Source: Bacteroidota bacterium
GTDB taxonomy: Bacteria; Bacteroidota; Ignavibacteria; Ignavibacteriales; Ignavibacteriaceae
DNA length: 51,292 nt
Assembly (NCBI GenBank): GCA_021813585.1
Contig: JAKAJV010000092.1
Span: 1-51,292, forward strand
Direction of reading: 5' to 3'
A program made the translations under genes and the position numbers. This document shows, piece by piece, positions 43,803 to 51,292 of the stretch. Under the pieces are notes generated by a model. That model was not told where the DNA came from, made no database searches, and was given only the letters and a program-made list of their open reading frames with translations. Position 1 is the stretch's first letter; each line of letters opens with the position of its first letter.

Positions 43803-46355
43803 TTATTTAAGCAGTATCATCTTTTTAACGCTCTGGAAGCTTCCCGACTGAATGCGGTAGAAATAAACACCGCTGGAAAGTCTCGATGCGTCGAAATTAA
43901 TTGTATAGCTGCCGGCAGCCTGGTACTGATTTACCAAGGTAGCTACTTCGCGCCCGAGTATATCATATACCTTTAAGGCAACCTTGCCCGGCTTCATAAT
44001 AGAATATTGAATGCTGGTAGCCGGGTTAAACGGATTAGGATAGTTCTGATCTAGCCTGTAGCTGTTAACCGTCTGGTTGCGGTCTGTAACGCCGGTAGTT
44101 ACTTCCCATTTATTGCCAACCCAGGTATAAGTCCAAACGGCAACATTAGACCACGAATTGCCGTTTGCAGCCGAAGAATAATCCAGCTGCCCGTCTCTTT
44201 GTGTAGCGCCCGGACTAACGTTGTTAATTTCGAAATCAATAGGAATCCTCATTCCTTCCTGGGGGACGAATAAATTATCTGAGCGGGTAGCGCCGTTATC
44301 GGCTTTTGTTGCCAAGTCCGTCCACGGTATTCTTGCCTCTACATTGTAGCCGGCAAGAGGATCCGGGAACCTAGCGGGATTCCATGCATAATTAGATCCG
44401 TATAGCTCAAGCGAATCAACACCCATGTTGTCTATTCTTATGTGCTTCTGAGAAAATCTTAAATGATAATCCGGCTGGGCGCCGCTTTGCAAGCCGGTAT
44501 GTGAAGCGCCGTGCCAGTTGTACAAGCCGATAAATAAATCGGGGCAGGTGTTCAAGTAAGAATTTCCTATGGCATCCAGGTTAGGATCGTAATAAACGTT
44601 GTTTGTATTTACATGGAATGCAACGTACAGATAACTTGCATCCATAGCCATGTAAGCATCTGCAGAGCAAACGGTATCGTTTGGAATGTTAGTGTTCTGA
44701 ACAACAGTTCCGCTGTGGTCGCTAGGATACATTCTGAAAGGAGCTATTCCCGCCCATTCGCTCAGGTCTGCATCTGCAGCAAAGTTTGAAGGCGCTCCCC
44801 AGTGAATTGTGGTTACGCCCTGGGCCATGTTGGTTATTGCAGTAGGTGTACTGCCGGGTGTACCTAATATTCCGGCATCGCTGCGGCATACAACAGCATA
44901 ATAATAGGAAACATTCTGGTTGCCGCCGGGCGCCAATAATTTATGTACTGCCAGATCGGTGCCGTGCATAATACCTGTTGCAGCTATTTCAACTCCGGGT
45001 GCGGTTATATCGGTTATCGGGTTGAATGAATAATAAACATTATAAGTTTCGTTTTGCTGACCCGAAACATCGGTCCAAATAATAGTGTTGGTATTATTGT
45101 TATTCGTTATAACCGATACGCCTGTAGGAGCCGGCGGAGGGATAATATTTATTTTCGGGTTGCCCGTCCATATATGTCCGAACAAAGCCACCTTGCCAGT
45201 AATGCCGAGTGCACTGTCGTTCTGAGTCATAATTCCGAATGTATTTACATTGGAAGGATCGAAGCCGGTTGTGCCGTCCTGCGGAACCATATCGCGCAGG
45301 GCGAATGCATAATCGTGCCAGAGAGTATCCTTTGCGGCGTTAAAGACTATACCAACTTTACCCACTCCGTTTTCAAACTGGGCTCTCAACGAATCGCCTA
45401 CAGCATCCGTCTTCATGGAAAACTTTAAGCTGTCTGTTGCCCAACCTCCGGATAAATTTGCAGGCGTAACGAAACTGAATCCGAAACCGCACCAGCCGTT
45501 TCCGTATTGATCTCCCATAGTCCACTTCAATGCGTTTGAGTTGGGAACAGGGCCCGCGCCTTGCGCAACTTCTATTGAAGCATTTCCCCAGCTCCACGGA
45601 GTACCTAGTTGGGCCGGGATGGCAATACCGTTAAACACTATAAACGGAATAGCCTTGTTGCCGGAGCGTACAAAACCATCCAGCTTTACTTCCAGTGAAT
45701 CGGCGGGAAGATTATCCGGGGCAGTATAGCCGGAAGTTATAAAACCGATATTCCAGCCAACGAGCTTATCCAGGTTAAGCTTATGGTCGTTATAAGTAAA
45801 TCCGCCCCATGAAAAAGGAGCTTCGACAAAGCCGCTGTCTGCCGGTATAACGGTTCCGTTCTGCGAATTGATTTCGTGCAGCGGCACGTTAAGCTGGTAC
45901 CAGTCGTGAACCGTATCTAGTACAGTGCCGTTCTCGTAAATATATTGTTCCAGCGGATCGCCCGGTGCATCCTGGTCTACCAGGTGAATTCTGAAAACCA
46001 TGTACTGAGGATATTTGGGCCCCTTAACAACTTTAATCCATATCCTTAAAGTGTCGCTAGAGCTCCAATCCATCGTCTGACCTGAAGGAAGCCTGTACAG
46101 TAATTGAGAGTAGCTTCCCCAGGGATGAAATGCGCCGATGGCAGTCTTTACATCCAAAGAAGCAGCGCCTTCCACTTTGTCAGAAGAATCTTCCTTGACT
46201 GTCAGGTAGCTCGGTGCCGACTCTACGTTGCCTGTCCAAACATAATTTGAATCGGCAGGGACATTATCAAAACTTTCAACCGTGGACTGCTGAGCAAGCG
46301 ATGAGATGCACCACGATAGAAAGAAAGCAATGATAGGTAAAATAACTTTTTTCAT
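43803..46355 (-). CDS. Secreted CBM9/CBM11-like protein with T9SS sorting domain
   Basis: An 850-residue exported protein with no catalytic motif. Signal peptide, then two CBM11-like beta-sandwich modules (about 25-240 and 245-395; VEGAASLDVKTA, LRIWIKV), an Fn3-like segment (APTGVSVITNN...YNVYYSFNP), and a CBM9/DOMON-like module around 520-745 (SADAYMAMDASYLYVAFHVNTNNV, ARIPWTDLATK). The end is a standard sorting domain (NYPNPFNPATSIQYSI). Such proteins bind sugars at the cell surface. It follows the symporter gene by 64 bases and ends in a terminator. Confidence 0.88.
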   Translation of the reverse strand: MKKVILPIIAFFLSWCISSLAQQSTVESFDNVPADSNYVWTGNVESAPSYLTVKEDSSDKVEGAASLDVKTAIGAFHPWGSYSQLLYRLPSGQTMDWSSSDTLRIWIKVVKGPKYPQYMVFRIHLVDQDAPGDPLEQYIYENGTVLDTVHDWYQLNVPLHEINSQNGTVIPADSGFVEAPFSWGGFTYNDHKLNLDKLVGWNIGFITSGYTAPDNLPADSLEVKLDGFVRSGNKAIPFIVFNGIAIPAQLGTPWSWGNASIEVAQGAGPVPNSNALKWTMGDQYGNGWCGFGFSFVTPANLSGGWATDSLKFSMKTDAVGDSLRAQFENGVGKVGIVFNAAKDTLWHDYAFALRDMVPQDGTTGFDPSNVNTFGIMTQNDSALGITGKVALFGHIWTGNPKINIIPPPAPTGVSVITNNNNTNTIIWTDVSGQQNETYNVYYSFNPITDITAPGVEIAATGIMHGTDLAVHKLLAPGGNQNVSYYYAVVCRSDAGILGTPGSTPTAITNMAQGVTTIHWGAPSNFAADADLSEWAGIAPFRMYPSDHSGTVVQNTNIPNDTVCSADAYMAMDASYLYVAFHVNTNNVYYDPNLDAIGNSYLNTCPDLFIGLYNWHGASHTGLQSGAQPDYHLRFSQKHIRIDNMGVDSLELYGSNYAWNPARFPDPLAGYNVEARIPWTDLATKADNGATRSDNLFVPQEGMRIPIDFEINNVSPGATQRDGQLDYSSAANGNSWSNVAVWTYTWVGNKWEVTTGVTDRNQTVNSYRLDQNYPNPFNPATSIQYSIMKPGKVALKVYDILGREVATLVNQYQAAGSYTINFDASRLSSGVYFYRIQSGSFQSVKKMILLK

Positions 46356-46419
46356 AGGTTATCTTCCTTATTAGTGATTGTATGTTAGTTAATTATTTGA
46401 ACATTGATTAAGAAAACCA

Positions 46420-48048
46420 TTAGAACCATAAGCTCCAAAGCCCGATTATTACTAAAAGGATAAAGGCCGACATCATGATGTTTACGCGCAGCGAGCCTTT
46501 GGTGGAGCTGCTGGAAAAATTAACAGCTAGTTCCGAAAAGCTGTTCGGAGCTAAATATTGCACAGATGATATTCTCGACTTCTTCTTGCCTTCCGGCAAA
46601 TAGCTTAATGCAAGTATTATTACCGTACAGAATAAAAACAGGAAAATAGAAAAATGTAAAAAGTTAACGCTTACTATTGGTGAAAATAAACCCATGCTCT
46701 GCAGGTTAGTCCCGAAAACCAGCTCCAGTGTAAGACGCAGGAAGCCGATCCCCTCGCCGATTATTAATGTAGTGATAGCTGCCTTTGCATTTACCTTCTT
46801 CAACAAAAAGCCCCACAAAAAAACAGCCGTTATGGGCGGACTTATATAGCCCTGCAGGCTTTGTAAATAAAGATAAACCTGAGAACTGATCAGCTTGACA
46901 AGAGGAACGCAAATTATTGCGAGGATAACTATAACCGTTGTAGATAACCTTCCGACAAGAACCAGCTCCCTCTCGGATGCATCCGGGTTGTTCACTTTAT
47001 AAAAATCATTCGTAAACAAAACCGACACCGTGTTGAATATACTTGATAACGACGACATAATAGCCGCCAGCAGGCCTGCTAATACAATTCCCTTTATTCC
47101 GACCGGCAGAATATTACTTGAAAGAAGCGCGGGGTAGGCCTCATCCCCCTTAACATTCGGAAACAATCCCGCAGCAATTAATCCCGGCAGAACTAAAATA
47201 AAAATCGGCAGAACCTTTAGGAGCGCCGCAAATAACGATCCTCTTCTCGCATCGTTAATCGATTTTGCGGATAAGATTTTCTGGATGAAATATTCATCCG
47301 TTATCCAGTACCAGAAAGCCAGAATAGGTGCGCCGAATATTACGCCCGTCCACGGGTAATCGGGGTCCTTAATCGATTTAAACATATTGAAGAAATCGGC
47401 AGGCAGTTTAGATTCTAATCCCGAGAATCCGCCTACGGCTTTTAAACCGAATATTGTAAGCAGCAGCGCGCCGACTATAAGAACAACCGCCTGGAAAACA
47501 TGCGTCTTCATTACAGCAGTTGCACCGCCGAGCACGGAATACAAACCGGTAAATAAAATTATCATTATGGCGGATGTATAAATATTTAGCCCGAACATCT
47601 GGTAAAACAAAATTCCGCCCGCAAAAAGTGTAACCGATATTTTTGTGAAGATGTAAATTACGATTGAAATAATTGCGAAGGGTTTTCTCAGCGACGGATC
47701 GAAGCGCTTCTCTAAAAACTCCGGAGTAGTAACTACGCCGGCCTTTATATAAATAGGCGCTATTATCCAGCCCAGAAGGATAAGGATAAAAATAGCCATA
47801 AGCTCGAACTGGCCGACTGCCAGGCCCCTGGCGGCACCTGCGCCTGCAAGACCGATAAAATGTTCGCTGGAAATGTTGGTTGCAAAGATTGAAAAGCCAA
47901 CAGTTAACCAACCCATTTTTTTACCGGCAAGAAAATAATCCGTATAGCTTAGTTCTTTCTTGCCCGAGTAATAAAGACCAAGGCTTAAGACTATAATTAG
48001 GTAAACTAAAAGAATAAGGCTATCTAAAAAAGTAAAATCAACTTGCAA
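46420..48048 (-). CDS. Sodium:solute symporter (SSS family, SGLT-like)
   Basis: A 542-residue inner-membrane transporter of the solute-sodium symporter family, with about 13-14 hydrophobic segments. The N-terminal pattern (LIVLSLGLYYSGKKELSYTDYFLAGKKMGWLTVGFSIFATNISSEHFIGLAGAGAARG) and the FWYWITDEYFIQKILSAK block are those of SGLT-type sugar transporters. It would take up a monosaccharide or disaccharide delivered by the TonB receptor and periplasmic hydrolases. A 42-bp dyad about 116 bases upstream is shared with the GH2 gene. Confidence 0.95.
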   Translation of the reverse strand: MQVDFTFLDSLILLVYLIIVLSLGLYYSGKKELSYTDYFLAGKKMGWLTVGFSIFATNISSEHFIGLAGAGAARGLAVGQFELMAIFILILLGWIIAPIYIKAGVVTTPEFLEKRFDPSLRKPFAIISIVIYIFTKISVTLFAGGILFYQMFGLNIYTSAIMIILFTGLYSVLGGATAVMKTHVFQAVVLIVGALLLTIFGLKAVGGFSGLESKLPADFFNMFKSIKDPDYPWTGVIFGAPILAFWYWITDEYFIQKILSAKSINDARRGSLFAALLKVLPIFILVLPGLIAAGLFPNVKGDEAYPALLSSNILPVGIKGIVLAGLLAAIMSSLSSIFNTVSVLFTNDFYKVNNPDASERELVLVGRLSTTVIVILAIICVPLVKLISSQVYLYLQSLQGYISPPITAVFLWGFLLKKVNAKAAITTLIIGEGIGFLRLTLELVFGTNLQSMGLFSPIVSVNFLHFSIFLFLFCTVIILALSYLPEGKKKSRISSVQYLAPNSFSELAVNFSSSSTKGSLRVNIMMSAFILLVIIGLWSLWF

Positions 48049-48162
48049 ATAATTTTCCGTATTTTTTTTTGTTAAATCTCACAAATAATGCCAATTCTAA
48101 TTTTGTATGCGGGAGTAAGAATCAAATGAAAAATGAAATGGTAAAAATCTGCATGCAGTCTT

Positions 48163-48204
48163 TCTTATTAAATTGATAAAACATGATTTATTATTCTAAT
48201 AAAA
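48163..48204 (-). promoter_or_regulatory. Candidate operator, site 1 (symporter unit)
   Basis: Left arm TTATTAAATTGATAAA (48165-48180), 6-base spacer ACATGA, right arm TTTATTATTCTAATAA (48187-48202); the arms are 13/16 inverted repeats of each other. Both arms occur unchanged, with a different spacer, upstream of GH2 (51095-51136). The near end is about 116 bases from the symporter start. Confidence 0.65.
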
Positions 48205-48280
48205 TATTACTTGAGAAAAATTTAACGCAGTCTGCAAGCTGCCGAATTATTCTTTTACATCCGCAGCATAAATTTCCCAA

Positions 48281-48318
48281 GCAGCATTAAAGGTTCGCAG
48301 ATTAACCTTAAATGCTGC
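48281..48318. repeat. Strong hairpin in the symporter-GH2 gap
   Basis: GCAGCATTAAAGGTT (48281-48295) and AACCTTAAATGCTGC (48304-48318), 14 of 15 bp paired, 8-nt loop. No clear T-run; could be a terminator of the GH2 transcript or a neutral repeat. Confidence 0.5.
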
Positions 48319-48331
48319 CTAAAGATTTTAT

Positions 48332-48468
48332 AACGCTAGTGTACTGCCACTAACGCTTCTTTACATCGGACTTGGCTGTCACGAACCATTTCGTAACAGA
48401 AACAGCGTCAGTCACGGTTTGGACCGTGACTGCCCTGTAGAGTTATTTCTGTGGCAGTACGCTAGTTA
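48332..48468. mobile_element. MITE-like element family 3 (about 137 bp)
   Basis: Ends TAACGCTAGTGTACTGCCAC and its near-inverse GTGGCAGTACGCTAGTTA (two-base indel). Inside are two further hairpins: CTGTCACGAA / TTCGTAACAG and CAGTCACGG / CCGTGACTG. It starts 23 bases past the GH2 stop. Only one copy in the window, so mobility is inferred from structure. Confidence 0.55.
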
Positions 48469-48490
48469 CCTGTTTAATTCCCTATAGTTA

Positions 48491-50833
48491 TTATTTAAGC
48501 AGAAGTAATTTCTTAGTAGATACAAAGCTTCCACCGCCTGCAGTTTGCGCCCTTAATTGATAAAAATAAACTCCGCTTGCAAGAGGCGACGCATCGAAGC
48601 TTATTAAATATTTGCCTGCAGCTTTTTGTTCGTTCACCAGAGTCTTCACTTCCCTGCCCAGTTCATCGTAAACCTTTAATGTTACATAGCCGGGTGAGGA
48701 CAGCTGGTAGCTTATGGCTGTAGTTGGGTTAAACGGATTCGGATAGTTTTGGAACAACTCAAAATTTTCCGGTGAAGCTTTGCCGGCAGGGCTTTCATTT
48801 ACGCCGGTTATTGTACCGCCGTTATCAAAATACGGTTTGTAAGTGCTGATTAGGAACGGCCCGACCTTCTTAATAGTCTTCCTATCCATCGTGTAAATGC
48901 CCATTGTCTGCAGACCGGTCTGGGCAGTGTACCAATCGAATGCGCACCACCAGGTTACACCCATTAAAGGCCCGGCGGCGTTTACGGTGCCGTTCGATTT
49001 TAACGCAGCTTCTTCTGCAAACGCTTTAAATGTAAGATAGAATACCTGCGCCTGCTGCAGCTCGGTGCTTCCAGTTTGAGTTGACCAGTAGCCGAACTCC
49101 GTATCGAGTATCGGCTTGTTGGGATGATCGAGGTTGGCATTAATTATAAATTGCTTTGTCCCGTCATAGTAAGTACCGCCGTGGAAAATGCCGAAGTACA
49201 TGGTCCACCCCATCAGATCGCAATTGTCCTGGGAAACATCTTGCGGCCCCGGTCTGTCTGCCGCTGCCGATTCGGTTACAAGCCTGCCGTCGTTGTAGTT
49301 CGCCTTAATATCATCATTAATTGTTTTTATGTATGCAGCCCTGTTGGGAACATCGAGGCATTCGTTGCAAGTACTCCAGAATAAAATAGAAGGCCTGTTG
49401 TAATCTCTGAATACCATTTCCCTGAACATCTGCTGGTGCACATGCCTGTCGTTATTTTGAATTGCCCATGCCTGCGGATCATCAAACCACCAGACGGGGA
49501 TCTCTTCAAGTATTGCAAAGCCCAGCCTGTCGGCTATTAAATAAGTGTAAGGATCGTTCGGGTAATGAGCAGTTCTAATCATGTTCGCGTTTAAACCTTT
49601 AATAATCACAAGGTCCGAATATATTACGCTGTCTGGCATTGCTCTGCCGTATAGCGGGTGATCTTCATGCCGCGCAACGCCGGTAAAGAAAACAGGCTTG
49701 CCGTTAAGCAGAACTTTGGTACTGTCCGTTACTACCGTGCGGATTCCAAATTGCGTATAGTATTCGTCTATTACCTTGCCGCTGTCTTCCAAAGTTATTT
49801 TCATTACGTAAAGATTAGGATACTTAGGAGACCACAGCAAAGGGTTATTTACTTTTAACTGCGTCTGCCAGACCGCAGCAGAATCGTTGCCAATCGATAA
49901 GGTGCCCTGTATGCTTCCCGAAACCTGCGCTGGCAGCCCGACCAAATCGGAAGCCTTATCCGATTGAATGTTGGTTGAATCGACATGAGCATTATAAATA
50001 TCTATGTGGACATCGGCATTTGCAGGCAACCCGCTTTTATTAAGCAGAACTACGGTTGTCTTTAAATTTCCCGCCGTATCTAGCGGAACTATATTTGCGC
50101 GGACTATCGAAACCGGGTTTGATACTTCAAGATACACATCGTGAATAATACCGGTGTAGTTATACCAGTCGCAGTTATAGTAAGGCACAATATCCAATCT
50201 AGTGCCCCACGGCGGATTATCGACTCTTACCGCAATTGTATTTGTACTATCGAAATTAAGATACTTTGTAACATCAAAAGCAAAAGAAGTATATCCGCCT
50301 TCGTGGTAACCAATGTAATAGCCGTTAATCCAGATGTCCGCAGTGTAGTTAACCGCGTAGAACATCAGCTTGAAAAATTTTCCTTTTAAGCTATCGGGCA
50401 GGTTAAATGTACGGCGGTACCACACCCCATCCTGGTAGTATTCCGGAGCTACGGGATAAGTATGCATCTGGTTTTCAACCGACGGTATATACTTTGTTTG
50501 CCAGCCGCTGTCGTCATACTCCGGCTTAAAACGGTTCTGGGCTTCGGCAATAAGATTTGCATAGCCGGCAGAGTCCCTTGCTGCAAGGGAAATATCATGG
50601 TCGGCTGTAAACCTTTGCTTCTTCCAAGTGCCGTCTAAATTTATGATCTGCCTGTCCTGCTTTTCGAATGTCGGCACCGGCATTCCGTTCTGGTAAGGTA
50701 CGCTTACACCGTTAATGTTTTTTAATGTGAAAGTTGTTTTTAGTGTAGCTGTCTGCGGGAATAATAAAGCATTGATAGAGAGGAAGAAAATAAAAGAAAT
50801 TAAGAGATCTTTAATGCCGTAGCCTTTGACCAT
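48491..50833 (-). CDS. GH2 beta-glycosidase with T9SS sorting domain
   Basis: A 780-residue secreted GH2 enzyme (beta-galactosidase, beta-glucuronidase or beta-mannosidase type). Signal peptide, sugar-binding domain (WYRRTFNLPDSLKGKFFKLMF, DIWINGYYIGYHEGGYTSFAFD), Ig-like domain, then the TIM barrel with NMIRTAHYPNDP. The acid/base is Glu491 in STCNECLD and the nucleophile Glu579 in LDTEFGYW. A T9SS domain (NYPNPFNPTTAISYQLS) ends it. Substrate is not readable, but the locus (GH9, TonB receptor, symporter) suggests beta-glucan or galacto/xyloglucan side chains. Its 263-base leader carries a hairpin, and its dyad is shared with the symporter. Confidence 0.93.
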   Translation of the reverse strand: MVKGYGIKDLLISFIFFLSINALLFPQTATLKTTFTLKNINGVSVPYQNGMPVPTFEKQDRQIINLDGTWKKQRFTADHDISLAARDSAGYANLIAEAQNRFKPEYDDSGWQTKYIPSVENQMHTYPVAPEYYQDGVWYRRTFNLPDSLKGKFFKLMFYAVNYTADIWINGYYIGYHEGGYTSFAFDVTKYLNFDSTNTIAVRVDNPPWGTRLDIVPYYNCDWYNYTGIIHDVYLEVSNPVSIVRANIVPLDTAGNLKTTVVLLNKSGLPANADVHIDIYNAHVDSTNIQSDKASDLVGLPAQVSGSIQGTLSIGNDSAAVWQTQLKVNNPLLWSPKYPNLYVMKITLEDSGKVIDEYYTQFGIRTVVTDSTKVLLNGKPVFFTGVARHEDHPLYGRAMPDSVIYSDLVIIKGLNANMIRTAHYPNDPYTYLIADRLGFAILEEIPVWWFDDPQAWAIQNNDRHVHQQMFREMVFRDYNRPSILFWSTCNECLDVPNRAAYIKTINDDIKANYNDGRLVTESAAADRPGPQDVSQDNCDLMGWTMYFGIFHGGTYYDGTKQFIINANLDHPNKPILDTEFGYWSTQTGSTELQQAQVFYLTFKAFAEEAALKSNGTVNAAGPLMGVTWWCAFDWYTAQTGLQTMGIYTMDRKTIKKVGPFLISTYKPYFDNGGTITGVNESPAGKASPENFELFQNYPNPFNPTTAISYQLSSPGYVTLKVYDELGREVKTLVNEQKAAGKYLISFDASPLASGVYFYQLRAQTAGGGSFVSTKKLLLLK

Positions 50834-50930
50834 ATTTTAAACTCCGGTAAATTGTATTAGCTCTTTGTTGAAATATTTTATTGATTACCTTAAATCCGCT
50901 TTAAAGAAAATTTTAAAACCTTAAATAACA

Positions 50931-50961
50931 GGAAAGCCTTCTCTTTGGAAGAAGGCTTTCC
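50931..50961. terminator. Strong hairpin in the GH2 leader
   Basis: GGAAAGCCTTCT / AAGAAGGCTTTCC with a short loop, between the operator and the GH2 start. The T-rich run lies before it on the minus strand rather than after it, so it may be an upstream gene's terminator, an attenuator or an mRNA stabiliser. Confidence 0.5.
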
Positions 50962-51094
50962 GCAACAACAAAAAAAGGAGTAAGTCTACTTCCGCTTACT
51001 AATATTAAAAAGCATAAATAATGCCATAGTTATTATACGGCAGCAGATGTTGAATTATGCTAAAACATTGATGCGCACTTTAATCGGCATCTTA

Positions 51095-51136
51095 TCTTAT
51101 TAAATTGATAAAAGCCGCTTTATTATTCTAATAAAA
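51095..51136 (-). promoter_or_regulatory. Candidate operator, site 2 (GH2 unit)
   Basis: Same two arms as site 1 (51097-51112 and 51119-51134) with spacer AGCCGC instead of ACATGA. The near end is about 263 bases from the GH2 start. Confidence 0.65.
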
Positions 51137-51170
51137 AATTTTGCGGAAGCCACACATATTTAACTTACCT

Positions 51171-51292
51171 TAACTCATGTTACGCAGGAATACATTTTGA
51201 TGTCCGCATTGTCATTCCCACGAAAGTGGGAATCCATTTTTTATCATATTTTCGCATCTTGGATACCCGCTTTCGCGGGTATGACACTCAAG
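51171..51292. mobile_element. MITE-like element family 1, copy 2 (truncated by window end)
   Basis: Begins with TAACTCATGTTACGCA and runs to the window edge. Over 122 bases it equals the reverse complement of the copy at 10119-10267 except for two changes, both in the CCCACGAAAGTGGG hairpin region. Confidence 0.9.

Larger units (their letters stand above)
48049..48490. other. Intergenic region between GH2 and symporter genes
   Basis: 442 bases without a gene. From right to left: family-3 MITE-like element, 15-bp hairpin, candidate operator, and a 115-base AT-rich leader before the symporter ATG. Confidence 0.65.
50834..51170. other. GH2 upstream region
   Basis: 337 bases without a gene: leader hairpin (50931-50961), candidate operator (51095-51136), then AT-rich sequence up to the MITE copy. 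Confidence 0.6.

Overview
The window looks like chromosome from a member of the Ignavibacteria (Bacteroidota/Chlorobi group). The main reason is that most secreted proteins end in a type IX secretion (T9SS) type-A sorting domain beginning with the QNYPNPFNP-type motif favoured in that class. PorV/PorQ-type barrels, a carboxypeptidase-regulatory TonB receptor, a GH9/GH2 polysaccharide locus and moderate-to-low GC fit the same picture. This is inference from protein style only; no rRNA or tRNA gene was seen.

Left part (1-10 kb): a 5'-truncated secreted M4 metallopeptidase, a small membrane protein, RecD2 helicase on the opposite strand, a zinc-ribbon BCAM0308-family protein with a good terminator, and a large secreted clan GH-A glycoside hydrolase. 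A 1 kb non-coding stretch follows (9977-10989) with a MITE-like element, a decayed two-gene module and a degenerate inverted repeat. Next comes an alpha-mannan/N-glycan cassette, GH125-GH92-GH47 (10990-16242), which may work with the upstream GH-A enzyme.

Middle (16.4-23 kb): methyltransferase, two carboxymuconolactone decarboxylase-like proteins, a YCII/DGPF protein, an AHSA1/SRPBCC protein, an ECF42-type sigma factor with C-terminal extension, and a beta-carbonic anhydrase. The YCII to sigma-factor stretch is interrupted by two pairs of small minus-strand genes (one pair DUF4160/DUF2442) and by two copies of a second MITE family. One small gene has an in-frame amber stop followed by 30 open codons that end in an ATGA overlap with the next gene.

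23-31 kb: a polysaccharide deacetylase with dockerin-like tail; a HypC-like/HypD-like pair that has lost the key N-terminal cysteine of HypC and the CGTH cysteine of HypD; a soluble triple-PAS histidine kinase; a short GH3 C-terminal remnant; and a secreted beta-propeller protein.

31.4-33.3 kb: a group II intron of about 1.9 kb with its reverse transcriptase/maturase. Right part (33.5-50.8 kb, all minus strand): a polysaccharide-utilisation locus running GH2, SSS sugar symporter, CBM9-like T9SS protein, TonB receptor, large T9SS protein, PorV/PorQ protein, GH9 endoglucanase, BNR-propeller T9SS protein. The GH2 and symporter transcription units share a near-identical 42-bp dyad whose arms are conserved and whose spacer has diverged, which is a good operator candidate. 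The last 122 bp are a second, inverted copy of the first MITE.
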